Shown: piece by piece, positions 1 through 7,174 of the stretch
Position numbering within the stretch: the stretch's first letter is position 1
Layout: every line of letters begins with the position of its first letter
NCBI GenBank assembly: GCA_009773975.1
Contig: VSMX01000097.1
Location: forward strand, 1 to 8,287
Direction: 5' to 3'
DNA length: 8,287 nucleotides
Source of the DNA: Desulfovibrio sp.
Lineage (GTDB): Bacteria > Desulfobacterota > Desulfovibrionia > Desulfovibrionales > Desulfovibrionaceae
Translations under genes and position numbers: made by a program
The notes under the pieces: model-generated
Told to the model about the DNA's origin: nothing
Databases searched by the model: none
The model's input: the letters and a program-made list of their open reading frames with translations, nothing else

Positions 1-29
1 CCTTTATAATTTGTAGCATAGGTGTAAGA

Positions 30-2135
30 ATGAGCCATAAAGACAGAATGAAGATTATAGAGCAGGAAGGCTCCGGCGGATTTGCTCTTGAAGAAGACAC
101 AAAAAGTGATTCGACAGCTGGTAAAAAGAATGATGACACTGTTGATGTAGCAGAAATTGTCGCAAAATATGACAAGGAAGCAACATTCAGAATTTTTCAC
201 GGCTGGCTGCAAACATTTATTCGTATTCTTTGTATTCTGTTTTCAGCCTTTCATCTCTATACAGCCGCCATGGGTCTTTATCCCCCTCAAATTCAACGCT
301 CTGTCCATCTCGCCTTTGTATTGGTTTTGATTTATTTGCTTTATCCCGCGCGGGCTTCGGACAGCAAGCATAAACTATACTGGTATGATGTTTTGCTTTC
401 GGCTGCTGGCGCGGCTGTCAGCATATACATTGTCTGGAATTATGATGTCATTGTTCTTGATGCCGGTCCGCCAACCCGGATGGACTTCATTTTTGGCTGC
501 GCAGCCATTTTGCTTGTTCTTGAAGCCACAAGGAGAATTGTAGGTCTTCCAATAACTATAATTGCCGTAACTTTTTTGCTTTATGCAAAATTTGGCAATC
601 TTATACCTGGCATGCTTGGCCATCCAGGCTTCTCTTTAAGGCGAATAGTTGGCCACATGTATCTTACGACCGAAGGTTTGTTTGGAATGCCTCTTGGTGT
701 GGCTGCCTCATTCGTATTTCTGTTTATCCTTTTTGGCGCTTTTCTGCATAGCACAGGACTTGGAAAATTCTTTATCGACCTCGCGCTCGGCGCTGCTGGA
801 CGCTTTGTGGGTGGGCCTGCCAAGGTTGCGGTTCTGGCAAGTGGTTTTTTTGGCACAATTTCCGGATCTTCTGTTGCCAATACAGTTTCAACCGGAACTT
901 TTACCATCCCATTAATGAAAAGCGTGGGTTACAGAAGCGCATTTGCGGGCGCAGTTGAGGCCGCGTCTTCAACAGGTGGCCAGATCATGCCGCCAATCAT
1001 GGGCGCTGCAGCCTTCATCATGGCGCAATTTCTGGGCGTCGGCTACATTGATATTGCAAAAGCCGCGCTCATACCTGCCCTGCTCTATTATCTTGCCGTC
1101 GGTTTCATGGTTCACATGGAAGCAAAACGGCTTGGCCTCAAGGGAATTCCCAAAGAACGCCTGCCAAAGGCCTGGCGCGTTTTAAGAGAAGGTGGATATC
1201 TGCTCGTTCCCATAGCTGTTCTTGTATATTTGCTTTTGCAGGGCTATACCCCCCTGAAATCAGCTTATTATTGTATTATAACAACTGTTGTCATTTCACT
1301 GGTTGCCAATAACTGGAAAGCATGGCAAGGAGCGGCACCAAGCCACATGGGTGTTGGCCAGGCTCTTTCGCAGTGCAATAAACAGGCGTTAAATGACATT
1401 TTACTGGCCATGGAAAATGGCGGCCGTCTGGCGTTGGGTGTTTCAGCCGCCTGCGCTTGTACCGGCTTTGTAATTGGGGTCGTTACCCTGACAGGAGTTG
1501 GCCTCAAACTTGCCAATGCAATTCTTGCTCTTTCCGCGGGAAGTTTTGCACTTACGCTTTTTCTGACGATGCTTGCGTCCATTGTGCTTGGCATGGGTCT
1601 GCCAACCACTGCGAAATATATTGTTTTGGCAACAATTGCCGCGCCTGCAATCCAGAGTTTTGGCACGCCGATGCTTGCGGCCCATCTCTTCATCATGTAT
1701 TTCGGAATCCTGGCAGATCTTACACCGCCGGTTGCCCTTGCAGCCTATGCGGCAGCAGGGATTGCGAGAGCAGAGCCCAACGCGACAGGATTCATGGCTG
1801 TAAAATTGGCCTTTGCGGGCTTTTTGATTCCGTATATCTTCTGTTACAATCCTGGTATGTTAATGATTGGCGCAAGCAATCTTGAGGTATTATTTATTGC
1901 ATGCACTGCCGCTATAGGGATTGCTTCCCTTTCATTTGCCAGTGTTGGTTACTGGATGCGCAATCTTTTTTTCTGGGAGAGGCTTTTGCTTGTAGCCTCC
2001 GCAATAACTCTCATAACCCCTGGGCTCATGACTGATATTGTTGGTTTGGGGCTGTTGATAATAGTTTATTTTTTGCAAAAGATATTCAAAAATGGCCCGC
2101 ATCACAAAAATAAAGAGGCAATTCAAACTGCCTGA
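30..2135 (+). CDS. TRAP transporter fused permease (4TM/12TM, DctQ-DctM fusion)
   Basis: Inner-membrane permease of a tripartite ATP-independent periplasmic transporter, a family that uses ion gradients to import organic anions handed over by a periplasmic receptor. The 701-residue length fits the fused type in which the small DctQ-like subunit precedes the large DctM-like subunit. Residues 1-52 are hydrophilic and acidic. Hydrophobic segments begin near residue 60, the DctQ-like part runs to about 190, and the rest is the large subunit. Family-typical stretches include GSSVANT (279-285), STGGQIMPP (314-322), GMGLPTTAKY (521-530) and ADLTPPVALAAY (562-573). The ATG at 30 has AGGTG five bases upstream (20-24). 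The gene ends in three consecutive in-frame stops (TGA TAA TAA, 2133-2141). Fused permeases of this type commonly pair with TAXI-family receptors. None is visible, and it could lie left of the window. The substrate cannot be read from sequence. Confidence 0.95.
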   Translation: MSHKDRMKIIEQEGSGGFALEEDTKSDSTAGKKNDDTVDVAEIVAKYDKEATFRIFHGWLQTFIRILCILFSAFHLYTAAMGLYPPQIQRSVHLAFVLVLIYLLYPARASDSKHKLYWYDVLLSAAGAAVSIYIVWNYDVIVLDAGPPTRMDFIFGCAAILLVLEATRRIVGLPITIIAVTFLLYAKFGNLIPGMLGHPGFSLRRIVGHMYLTTEGLFGMPLGVAASFVFLFILFGAFLHSTGLGKFFIDLALGAAGRFVGGPAKVAVLASGFFGTISGSSVANTVSTGTFTIPLMKSVGYRSAFAGAVEAASSTGGQIMPPIMGAAAFIMAQFLGVGYIDIAKAALIPALLYYLAVGFMVHMEAKRLGLKGIPKERLPKAWRVLREGGYLLVPIAVLVYLLLQGYTPLKSAYYCIITTVVISLVANNWKAWQGAAPSHMGVGQALSQCNKQALNDILLAMENGGRLALGVSAACACTGFVIGVVTLTGVGLKLANAILALSAGSFALTLFLTMLASIVLGMGLPTTAKYIVLATIAAPAIQSFGTPMLAAHLFIMYFGILADLTPPVALAAYAAAGIARAEPNATGFMAVKLAFAGFLIPYIFCYNPGMLMIGASNLEVLFIACTAAIGIASLSFASVGYWMRNLFFWERLLLVASAITLITPGLMTDIVGLGLLIIVYFLQKIFKNGPHHKNKEAIQTA

Positions 2136-2165
2136 TAATAACCGGACTAATCCAATGGTAGCCTG

Positions 2166-2792
2166 ATGGGTTTCCAGAATTCAAGCTGTTCGTTTTCTCG
2201 CTTCCGTGTGCTGGATCCGGTATCTGATGAACTTGTTCTTCAGATACCGGATCTTTTGCGTAAATATGCTTTTCGGGAAATTGACGAGTTACCTGAAATG
2301 TCCGCCTGGGGCTGGTCATGTTTTGATGATATGTTTGACACGGAATGGTCTGCGGCTTCCCCAAAAAAAGGAGACGCTGTATTTTTTTCCTTGCGGCTTG
2401 ATATTCGCAGAATTCCGGCAGGAGTGATACGAAAGTATATGGCTCTTGCAATCAAGGAAGAAATAAAAAAATTAAAAGAAAGTGGAAAGACATATATCGC
2501 CCGCGAGCGTAAAAAAGAAATCAGGGAACAGGTTCTATTTAAATTGAAGAAACATTTTTTGCCTGTTCCAGGCGAATTCAATGTTGTCTGGTCAATCGCC
2601 AATAATGAAATCTGGTTTGCCTCAACCCAGACCAAAATCATTGATCTTTTTATGGAGCAATTCCTCAAGACATTCAATCTTCATCTTGAGCACAAAACTC
2701 CTTATGTTCTCGCTCAAATGATTTTGGGAGAAGAAAACCAGGAAAAGCTGGATTCCATCGAAGAAACCAATTTTGCAATTACAAGACCATAA
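2166..2792 (+). CDS. RdgC-like protein, N-terminal half (recombination-associated protein)
   Basis: Resembles the N-terminal half of RdgC, the ring-forming DNA-binding protein that in E. coli restrains RecA filament activity. The comparison with E. coli RdgC is from memory. Matching points in order are: a GW pair after the acidic N-terminal segment (residues 49-50; GW of the family), RRIPAGVIRKYMALAIKEEI (81-100; family LPSPVIKQALEAKI), a charged helix with KKEIREQVLFKL (116-127; family DSLKDEVLHSLL), FLPVPGEFNVVWSIANNEIW (131-150; family FSRFSQTMMWIDTVNGLI), and a strand-helix ending LHLEHKTPY (172-180). E. coli RdgC has about 303 residues and this protein stops at 208, with the missing C-terminal part apparently encoded by the next gene. 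The ATG at 2166 is preferred because MGF followed by a short polar segment looks like a natural start. The ribosome site is weak (GGTAG at 2157-2161). The stop TAA is at 2790-2792. Older annotations of this family use the term exonuclease without strong support. Confidence 0.75.
   Translation: MGFQNSSCSFSRFRVLDPVSDELVLQIPDLLRKYAFREIDELPEMSAWGWSCFDDMFDTEWSAASPKKGDAVFFSLRLDIRRIPAGVIRKYMALAIKEEIKKLKESGKTYIARERKKEIREQVLFKLKKHFLPVPGEFNVVWSIANNEIWFASTQTKIIDLFMEQFLKTFNLHLEHKTPYVLAQMILGEENQEKLDSIEETNFAITRP
2214..2253 (+). terminator. Terminator-like perfect 14-bp hairpin inside the RdgC-like gene
   Basis: GATCCGGTATCTGA (2214-2227) is exactly complementary to TCAGATACCGGATC (2240-2253), with a 12-base loop (2228-2239), and TTTT follows at 2254-2257. 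A G-U pair (2213/2254) could extend the stem. It lies 49 bases after the ATG at 2166 and encodes residues 17-30 of that protein. It could be an attenuator for the downstream genes, a terminator for the TRAP transcript, or an mRNA stability or translation-control hairpin. The structure is certain as DNA; the function is inferred. Confidence 0.4.
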
Positions 2793-2845
2793 ACCGATTT
2801 AAATTTTAAAAAATATAAAAAACAAAGCATTACAAAAAGACTGGT

Positions 2846-3382
2846 GTGAATTATATGAGCTTGTCTTCCGAATATGGATCGCCTGATTTGATTTTGGGAG
2901 AAGAATTTTTGACATGGCTCTGGTATAAAAGCGATATTGCTTCATCTTTTTTCGAAGATCACAGCGGAGAGAAATTTCAGGTATATGTAGAGAAAAAAGT
3001 AGTGGTACAGGGCGGAAATGGAAACACAAAAGAAACAGCCTCTGTTTCCGGGTCACTTTCTCCTCTTCGGGAGGCCCGTTTTGGCCTTGGAACGGGGAAA
3101 AAGGTTTCAAGGGCATTTTTACGGCTGGAAAAGAACGATTTATGCTGGCAATTTTCAATTTCCGCAAATGATTTTAGCTTCCAGAGCTTGCGTCTTCCAA
3201 AAATTGGCGAAAAAGGTCAGGGTGAAGACCCGGATGCCCTGATACTTGAAAAAGTGTATCTTGTTGAAGAATGCTTACATATGTTTGACAGAATATTTGA
3301 AACATTTATTTCCATGCGTTTTTCAGATGACTGGCAAAGAGAAGTCGAAGCGGTAAGATCATGGATGACAGAACTCGATTAG
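2846..3382 (+). CDS. RdgC-like protein, C-terminal half (second subunit candidate)
   Basis: A 178-residue soluble protein without signal or membrane segments. From memory, its second half lines up with the C-terminal half of RdgC. GKKVSRAFLRLEKNDLCWQF (84-103) corresponds to the family GKVVTKLALDW...QF segment. The strand-rich part DFSFQSLRLPK (109-119) is followed by an acidic stretch EDPDA (127-131) and a long helix LEKVYLVEECLHMFDRIFET (134-153), as in the family's closing helix. LGEEFLTWLW (17-26) and the motif SGSLSPLREARFGL (68-81) look strongly conserved but I cannot assign them. The start is GTG at 2846. An ATG at 2855 is equally possible, and neither has a strong ribosome site. The frame differs from the preceding gene, and an in-frame TAA at 2816 separates them, so this is not a simple stop-codon readthrough. 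The 3' end overlaps the next gene by 22 bases. Function as an RdgC partner is inferred. Confidence 0.6.
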   Translation: MNYMSLSSEYGSPDLILGEEFLTWLWYKSDIASSFFEDHSGEKFQVYVEKKVVVQGGNGNTKETASVSGSLSPLREARFGLGTGKKVSRAFLRLEKNDLCWQFSISANDFSFQSLRLPKIGEKGQGEDPDALILEKVYLVEECLHMFDRIFETFISMRFSDDWQREVEAVRSWMTELD

Positions 3383-4407
3383 CTCCAGAATTACTTGTGA
3401 AATCCAAAAATTTGCCTGCGCATTTCATGCGTTTTGCCAAAAAATGCCTGTGGATGCTTCTTGTTCTTTGGGGTATCACCCTGATTTCTTTCTGGGTGAT
3501 ACATCTTGCGCCCGGGTCTCCAACTGATCTTGACACAACCATGAATCCCTATGCCGGAGCAGCAGCAAGGCAGCAATTGGAAGCTATTTATGGCCTGGAC
3601 AAGCCGCTTCATGTCCAATATCTTGATTGGCTCGAAAGACTTGTTCATTTTGATTTTGGCAAGTCAATGTCGGCGGATGCAAGACCTGTACTGGAAAAAA
3701 TAAAAGAGAGACTTCCGCTTACAGTTTCCATGAATGCTATTTCGCTTTTTCTTACACTATTAATTGCCATCCCGGCAGGGGTAATTTCCGCTTGTAAACA
3801 GAATTCATTCTGGGACAGACTGGTAACCGTTCTCGTATTCCTTGGCTTTGCCATGCCTTCTTTTTGGTTTGCGCTTCTTCTGATGCTTTGGTTTGGGATT
3901 GATTTGCAGATATTTCCAATATCCGGTCTTACATCCATGGAATACCCCCACTTAAGTATCTGGGGTAAATTTTGCGACTTGAGCGCGCATCTTGCGTTGC
4001 CAATCATTGTTTACACTGTTGGTTCACTTGCAGCCATGTCCCGCTATATGCGTGGCTGCATGCTTGAAGTCCTGCGCCAGGATTATATTCTTACAGCGCA
4101 AGCAAAAGGATTGTCCCCATTTTATATCATCAGACATCACGCCTTGCGAAATGCCCTTTTGCCCCTGATAACCTTGTTGGGCTTAGCTGTGCCGGGGTTA
4201 ATCGGGGGAAGTGTCATCATTGAATCAATTTTTGCATTGCCCGGTTTGGGGCAGCTTTTCTATTCCGCAGTAATGGCCAGAGATTATACAATGATAATGG
4301 GCAACCTGGTGCTTGGCGCCGTCTTGACTTTGGCCGGCAATCTTCTGGCAGATTTTTGTTACGGCCTGGCAGATCCGCGAATACGAACCATGGGTGAAAA
4401 AGGCTAA
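3361..4407 (+). CDS. ABC transporter permease, DppB/OppB-type (peptide/nickel family)
   Basis: Inner-membrane permease of the peptide/nickel (PepT-type) ABC import family, 348 residues. The first membrane segment (about 29-48) ends in the family-typical IHLAPGSPTD (47-56), followed by a periplasmic loop with YGLDKPLHVQYLDWL (77-91) and DFGKS (98-102). The cytoplasmic ATPase-contact (EAA) loop is near 236-265 (EVLRQDYILTAQAKGLSPFY, then IIRHHALRNALLP). IESIFALPGLGQL (287-299) and DPRIR (338-342) close the protein. The ATG at 3361 overlaps the preceding gene by 22 bases. The ATG at 3427 (residue 23) starts right before the first membrane helix and is a credible alternative, since neither has a clear ribosome site. 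It is coupled to the next permease by TAATG. The substrate is unknown: peptides, nickel, or the YejB-like microcin/peptide type are all possible. Confidence 0.93.
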   Translation: MDDRTRLAPELLVKSKNLPAHFMRFAKKCLWMLLVLWGITLISFWVIHLAPGSPTDLDTTMNPYAGAAARQQLEAIYGLDKPLHVQYLDWLERLVHFDFGKSMSADARPVLEKIKERLPLTVSMNAISLFLTLLIAIPAGVISACKQNSFWDRLVTVLVFLGFAMPSFWFALLLMLWFGIDLQIFPISGLTSMEYPHLSIWGKFCDLSAHLALPIIVYTVGSLAAMSRYMRGCMLEVLRQDYILTAQAKGLSPFYIIRHHALRNALLPLITLLGLAVPGLIGGSVIIESIFALPGLGQLFYSAVMARDYTMIMGNLVLGAVLTLAGNLLADFCYGLADPRIRTMGEKG

Positions 4408-5243
4408 TGATATACAAATCATTGAAAAGATTTTTGGGTAAAAATTTTATTTTCGCGCTGGGCCTGGGAATTGTGCTTGTCATGTCCATTGCAGCCCTTT
4501 GTGCGCCCCTTATAGCCCCTTATCCTCCAAATATTGAACATTTGAATAATATTCTTGAACCCCCTTCAATAAATTTTATCTGCGGCACAGACCGTTTGGG
4601 GCGCGATGTTTTTTCAAGACTCCTTTATGGCGGGAGAATTTCGTTATGGGTGGGATTTGTAGCCGTGGGAATTTCCATCTCCATTGGCACATTTCTGGGC
4701 CTTGTAAGCGGATATTTCAGAAAATATGTGGATGAAACAATAATGCGCCTTGTTGATGTCATGCTTTGTTTCCCATCATTTTTTCTGATTTTGGCTGTGA
4801 TAGCTTTTTTGGAGCCGAGTCTTGCAAATATCATGGTCGTAATTGGACTGACGTCCTGGATGGGGGTGACGAGGCTTGTCCGGGCAGATACGCTTAGTTT
4901 GCGGGAACGGGATTTTATTGCCTCGGCTCGTTTGGCAGGTTGTTCCACCCCACGCATTCTTTTTCGGCATATATTGCCCAATGTATTGGCGCCTGTTTTG
5001 ATAACGGCTACCCTTGGCGTTGCCGGGGCAATCCTGATTGAATCCAGTCTCAGTTTCCTTGGCCTGGGCGTCCAGCCACCTACGCCAAGTTGGGGCAATA
5101 TGCTTATGGAAGGAAAAGTTGCAATTGAAATTGCTCCCTGGTTATCCATTTTTCCAGGGCTCGCCATATTGATTACGGTTCTTGGTTATAATCTTCTTGG
5201 TGAAAGCCTGAGGGACATGTTTGACCCAAGGCTAAAATCCTAG
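4407..5243 (+). CDS. ABC transporter permease, DppC/OppC-type (peptide/nickel family)
   Basis: Partner permease forming a heterodimer with the preceding DppB-type protein; 278 residues. A first membrane helix (about 14-37) is followed by the hallmark GTDRLGRDVFSRLLYGGRIS (60-79). Helices at about 80-100 and 112-135 follow, and the EAA loop lies at about 164-192 (LRERDFIASARLAGCSTPRI, then LFRHILPN). The C-terminal SLSFLGLGVQPPTPSWG (214-230), LGYNLLGESLRD (259-270) and DPRLK end are typical. The ATG overlaps the upstream TAA by one base (TAATG, 4405-4409), so translation is probably coupled. No substrate-binding protein or OppD/OppF-type ATPase lies nearby, so the pair must borrow these from elsewhere or they lie outside the window. 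Confidence 0.94.
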   Translation: MIYKSLKRFLGKNFIFALGLGIVLVMSIAALCAPLIAPYPPNIEHLNNILEPPSINFICGTDRLGRDVFSRLLYGGRISLWVGFVAVGISISIGTFLGLVSGYFRKYVDETIMRLVDVMLCFPSFFLILAVIAFLEPSLANIMVVIGLTSWMGVTRLVRADTLSLRERDFIASARLAGCSTPRILFRHILPNVLAPVLITATLGVAGAILIESSLSFLGLGVQPPTPSWGNMLMEGKVAIEIAPWLSIFPGLAILITVLGYNLLGESLRDMFDPRLKS

Positions 5244-5344
5244 TTCTTCCCGGCCATTGAGTATTTTCATAAAGCTTTTGCCATATTTTTTTGATTTTTA
5301 GCAAAGACGAAACTTTCCTGACAGCATTGCGAAGGTTAGTTATC

Positions 5345-6937
5345 ATGTTGGAATATCTAAGAATACGCAATCTCGCTCTTATTGAAGACATGTCTCTGGA
5401 ATTTTCTGGAGGCATTAATGTATTAACAGGTGAAACAGGAGTTGGTAAAAGCTTCATTGTAAAATCACTTGGCTTTTTACTTGGAGAAAAGCTTCAGGCA
5501 AATCTTGTAAGAAAGGGAGCTGATCACGCACAGGTGGAAGCGCTTTTTATAATAAATGACAAAGAGATTTTAATCAGAAGGGAATTGGCCGCGGAAAGCG
5601 GAAGAAGCCGTCTTTATATTAATGATGTTTTAAAATCGCAAGATAGCCTGAAAGAATTACGACATACATTGATAAGCCATACCAGCCAACATGCGCAACA
5701 GCAACTCCTTCATCCTGCCTTTCAGGCAAAAATGATGGACAATGTTTTTTCCCAGCCGGGATTGCTTGCAAAACGGGATACGCTTCTTGAAAAATTGCAA
5801 ACTCTGGCCAAAGAAAAAAAGCAATTGTCCGAACGAGTTGAAAAGCTTGCTGAAAGGCGGGATCTTCTTGAAATGCAAAGTGAGGAGATAGCCAAAGTGT
5901 CTCCAAGGGAGGGGGAAGAAGAAGAACTGGAAATTATTCGCGCAAAAGTCAGGGCTGAAGAGGCTCTCCAACATAATTACTCAAAGGCGCGATCCATTCT
6001 TCATGGAGAAAATGAACCGGGTCTACTGGATATGCTCACAGATTTGGAAAAACTTTTATTCCAGATGAGCAAAACAGATACTTCAATGCAGCAGGATCTG
6101 GATGCCGTCTCGGCTTTGCGCGACCAACTTTCCGATCTCGGCATGAGAATGAAGCATTCTTCTTCTGAACTTGAAGATATCAATATGGACAAGATTGAAG
6201 AAAGATTATTTGCGCTTGCCCAACTAAAACGCAAATTAAAACGCTCTTTGCCAGAAATTCTTGCTCTCCAGAAAGAAATTGAAGAAAACCTCTCTTTTCT
6301 TGATGCCTGTTCTCTGGATCCGGCCCATTTGGAAAAGGAAATAACAGCCATTGAAAATGAACTACGAAAAATTGTCGAACAAATAAAACCTATTCGCCAT
6401 GAATCGGCAACCCTGTTTGCGCGCAAACTGGAAAACCAATTACAAGACCTTGGATTTTCGGAACATGTAAAAGTTATTCCGGATTTTCCCGAATTTGAAA
6501 TCTGGCCGGGCATTGTGGATGAAAAAACCAAAATTCTCTGGGCGCCAAATCCTGGTCAAACTCCCCAGGCACTTGACAAGATTGCATCCGGCGGCGAGCT
6601 ATCCAGATTTCTTCTGGCATGGATATCATTAAAAAGCGACTCTGATGACACAACTTTTATTTTTGATGAAGTTGATGCCGGAATTGGGGGAATGACTTTA
6701 AACAAGGTTGCAGAAAAAATCCAATCTCTTTCACACAAACGTCAAATTATTTTGATTACGCATTGGCCGCAATTGGCAGCCAGGGCCCGGAAACACTTTC
6801 AGATAAAAAAAATTATCAATGGAGAAAATACTTTTACTATATGCGAACCCATTACCGGTAAAAATCGTCAGGAAGAATTGGCAAGAATGGCGGGTGGAAT
6901 TGAAGGGCAGGCCATATTCCAGGGTTTGCAAGATTGA
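5345..6937 (+). CDS. recN: DNA repair protein RecN (SMC-like ATPase)
   Basis: RecN is a cytoplasmic SMC-related ATPase acting early in RecA-dependent repair of double-strand breaks. From the ATG at 5345 the protein has 530 residues (E. coli RecN 553). It starts MLEYLRIRNLALIEDMSLEF, the family's usual opening. The Walker A motif is GETGVGKS (29-36), with Val where Ala is usual. Q117-Q120 lie in the loop SHTSQHAQQQLLHP. Residues of about 140-380 are Glu/Lys/Leu-rich coiled coil. The ABC signature is ASGGELSR (414-421), Walker B is TTFIFDEVDAGIGG (436-449) and the switch segment is ITHWPQLAA (471-479). A TTG at 5291 would add 18 residues but lacks family support, while the ATG has GAAGG (5330-5334) upstream. 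I see no SOS box in the 101 bases before it. It lies on the same strand as the permeases and may be cotranscribed or have its own promoter. Confidence 0.96.
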   Translation: MLEYLRIRNLALIEDMSLEFSGGINVLTGETGVGKSFIVKSLGFLLGEKLQANLVRKGADHAQVEALFIINDKEILIRRELAAESGRSRLYINDVLKSQDSLKELRHTLISHTSQHAQQQLLHPAFQAKMMDNVFSQPGLLAKRDTLLEKLQTLAKEKKQLSERVEKLAERRDLLEMQSEEIAKVSPREGEEEELEIIRAKVRAEEALQHNYSKARSILHGENEPGLLDMLTDLEKLLFQMSKTDTSMQQDLDAVSALRDQLSDLGMRMKHSSSELEDINMDKIEERLFALAQLKRKLKRSLPEILALQKEIEENLSFLDACSLDPAHLEKEITAIENELRKIVEQIKPIRHESATLFARKLENQLQDLGFSEHVKVIPDFPEFEIWPGIVDEKTKILWAPNPGQTPQALDKIASGGELSRFLLAWISLKSDSDDTTFIFDEVDAGIGGMTLNKVAEKIQSLSHKRQIILITHWPQLAARARKHFQIKKIINGENTFTICEPITGKNRQEELARMAGGIEGQAIFQGLQD

Positions 6938-6947
6938 TTTTTTATAA

Positions 6948-7113
6948 ATGACATCCACGCATAAATATACGAGTTTGTCATGGCGGCTTTGCATCGCAAA
7001 AGCGCCCGCGCATGTCCCGCGTTATGGTGCATTACCCCAATCGGCGCAATGTCCCGCAAAGCGTGGACTGTTTCTCTCCAAATGGTTGAAAGCATGAAAT
7101 CTTATAATGTCAT
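6948..7113. other. Non-coding island with nested inverted repeats (candidate structured RNA or small mobile repeat)
   Basis: This GC-richer stretch lies between convergent genes. The outer pair is ATGACAT (6948-6954) with ATGTCAT (7107-7113). The next pair in is TCCACGC (6954-6960) with GCGTGGA (7061-7067). An internal hairpin has arms 6982-6992 and 6996-7006 (9 of 11 pairs, loop ATC). GTCCCGC occurs twice (7014-7020 and 7051-7057), each after a GCGCA(A)T. No reading frame across it looks like a protein. It may be a structured RNA on either strand, a MITE-like element, or a decayed gene. The hairpin core recurs near the right end of the window. Confidence 0.35.
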
Positions 7114-7115
7114 AC

Positions 7116-7155
7116 TGACAAGACCCATGCGCCAGGTCTTGCATGGGTCTTGTCA
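7116..7155. terminator. Strong 15-bp hairpin between convergent genes, probable terminator
   Basis: TGACAAGACCCATGC (7116-7130) pairs perfectly with GCATGGGTCTTGTCA (7141-7155) around a 10-base loop. It sits 19 bases past the stop of the - strand DUF533 gene and about 180 bases past recN, which is the usual place for a shared terminator of convergent genes. Neither side has a proper T-run, so it is not a textbook intrinsic terminator. It could instead block 3' exonucleases. Confidence 0.5.
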
Positions 7156-7174
7156 TATTCCTGAAAAATTTTGT

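Noticed and set aside
1268..1696. Long antisense open frames within the TRAP permease and other genes
   Set aside because: They are shadows of the strongly supported + strand genes, without their own start signals or recognisable protein features.
3473..3502. 9-bp perfect inverted repeat (GTATCACCC / GGGTGATAC) early in the DppB-type gene
   Set aside because: A repeat of this length with a 12-base loop is expected about once by chance in a window of this size, and no T-run follows.
5291..5344. Upstream TTG start extending RecN by 18 residues
   Set aside because: RecN proteins begin at the MLxxLxIxNxALI segment, which is provided by the ATG at 5345 with a plausible ribosome site.
5244..5344. 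Possible SOS (LexA) box or clear promoter before recN
   Set aside because: No CTGT-N8-ACAG-type motif is seen. TTGAGT and CATATT occur with a 19-base spacer, too weak to call.
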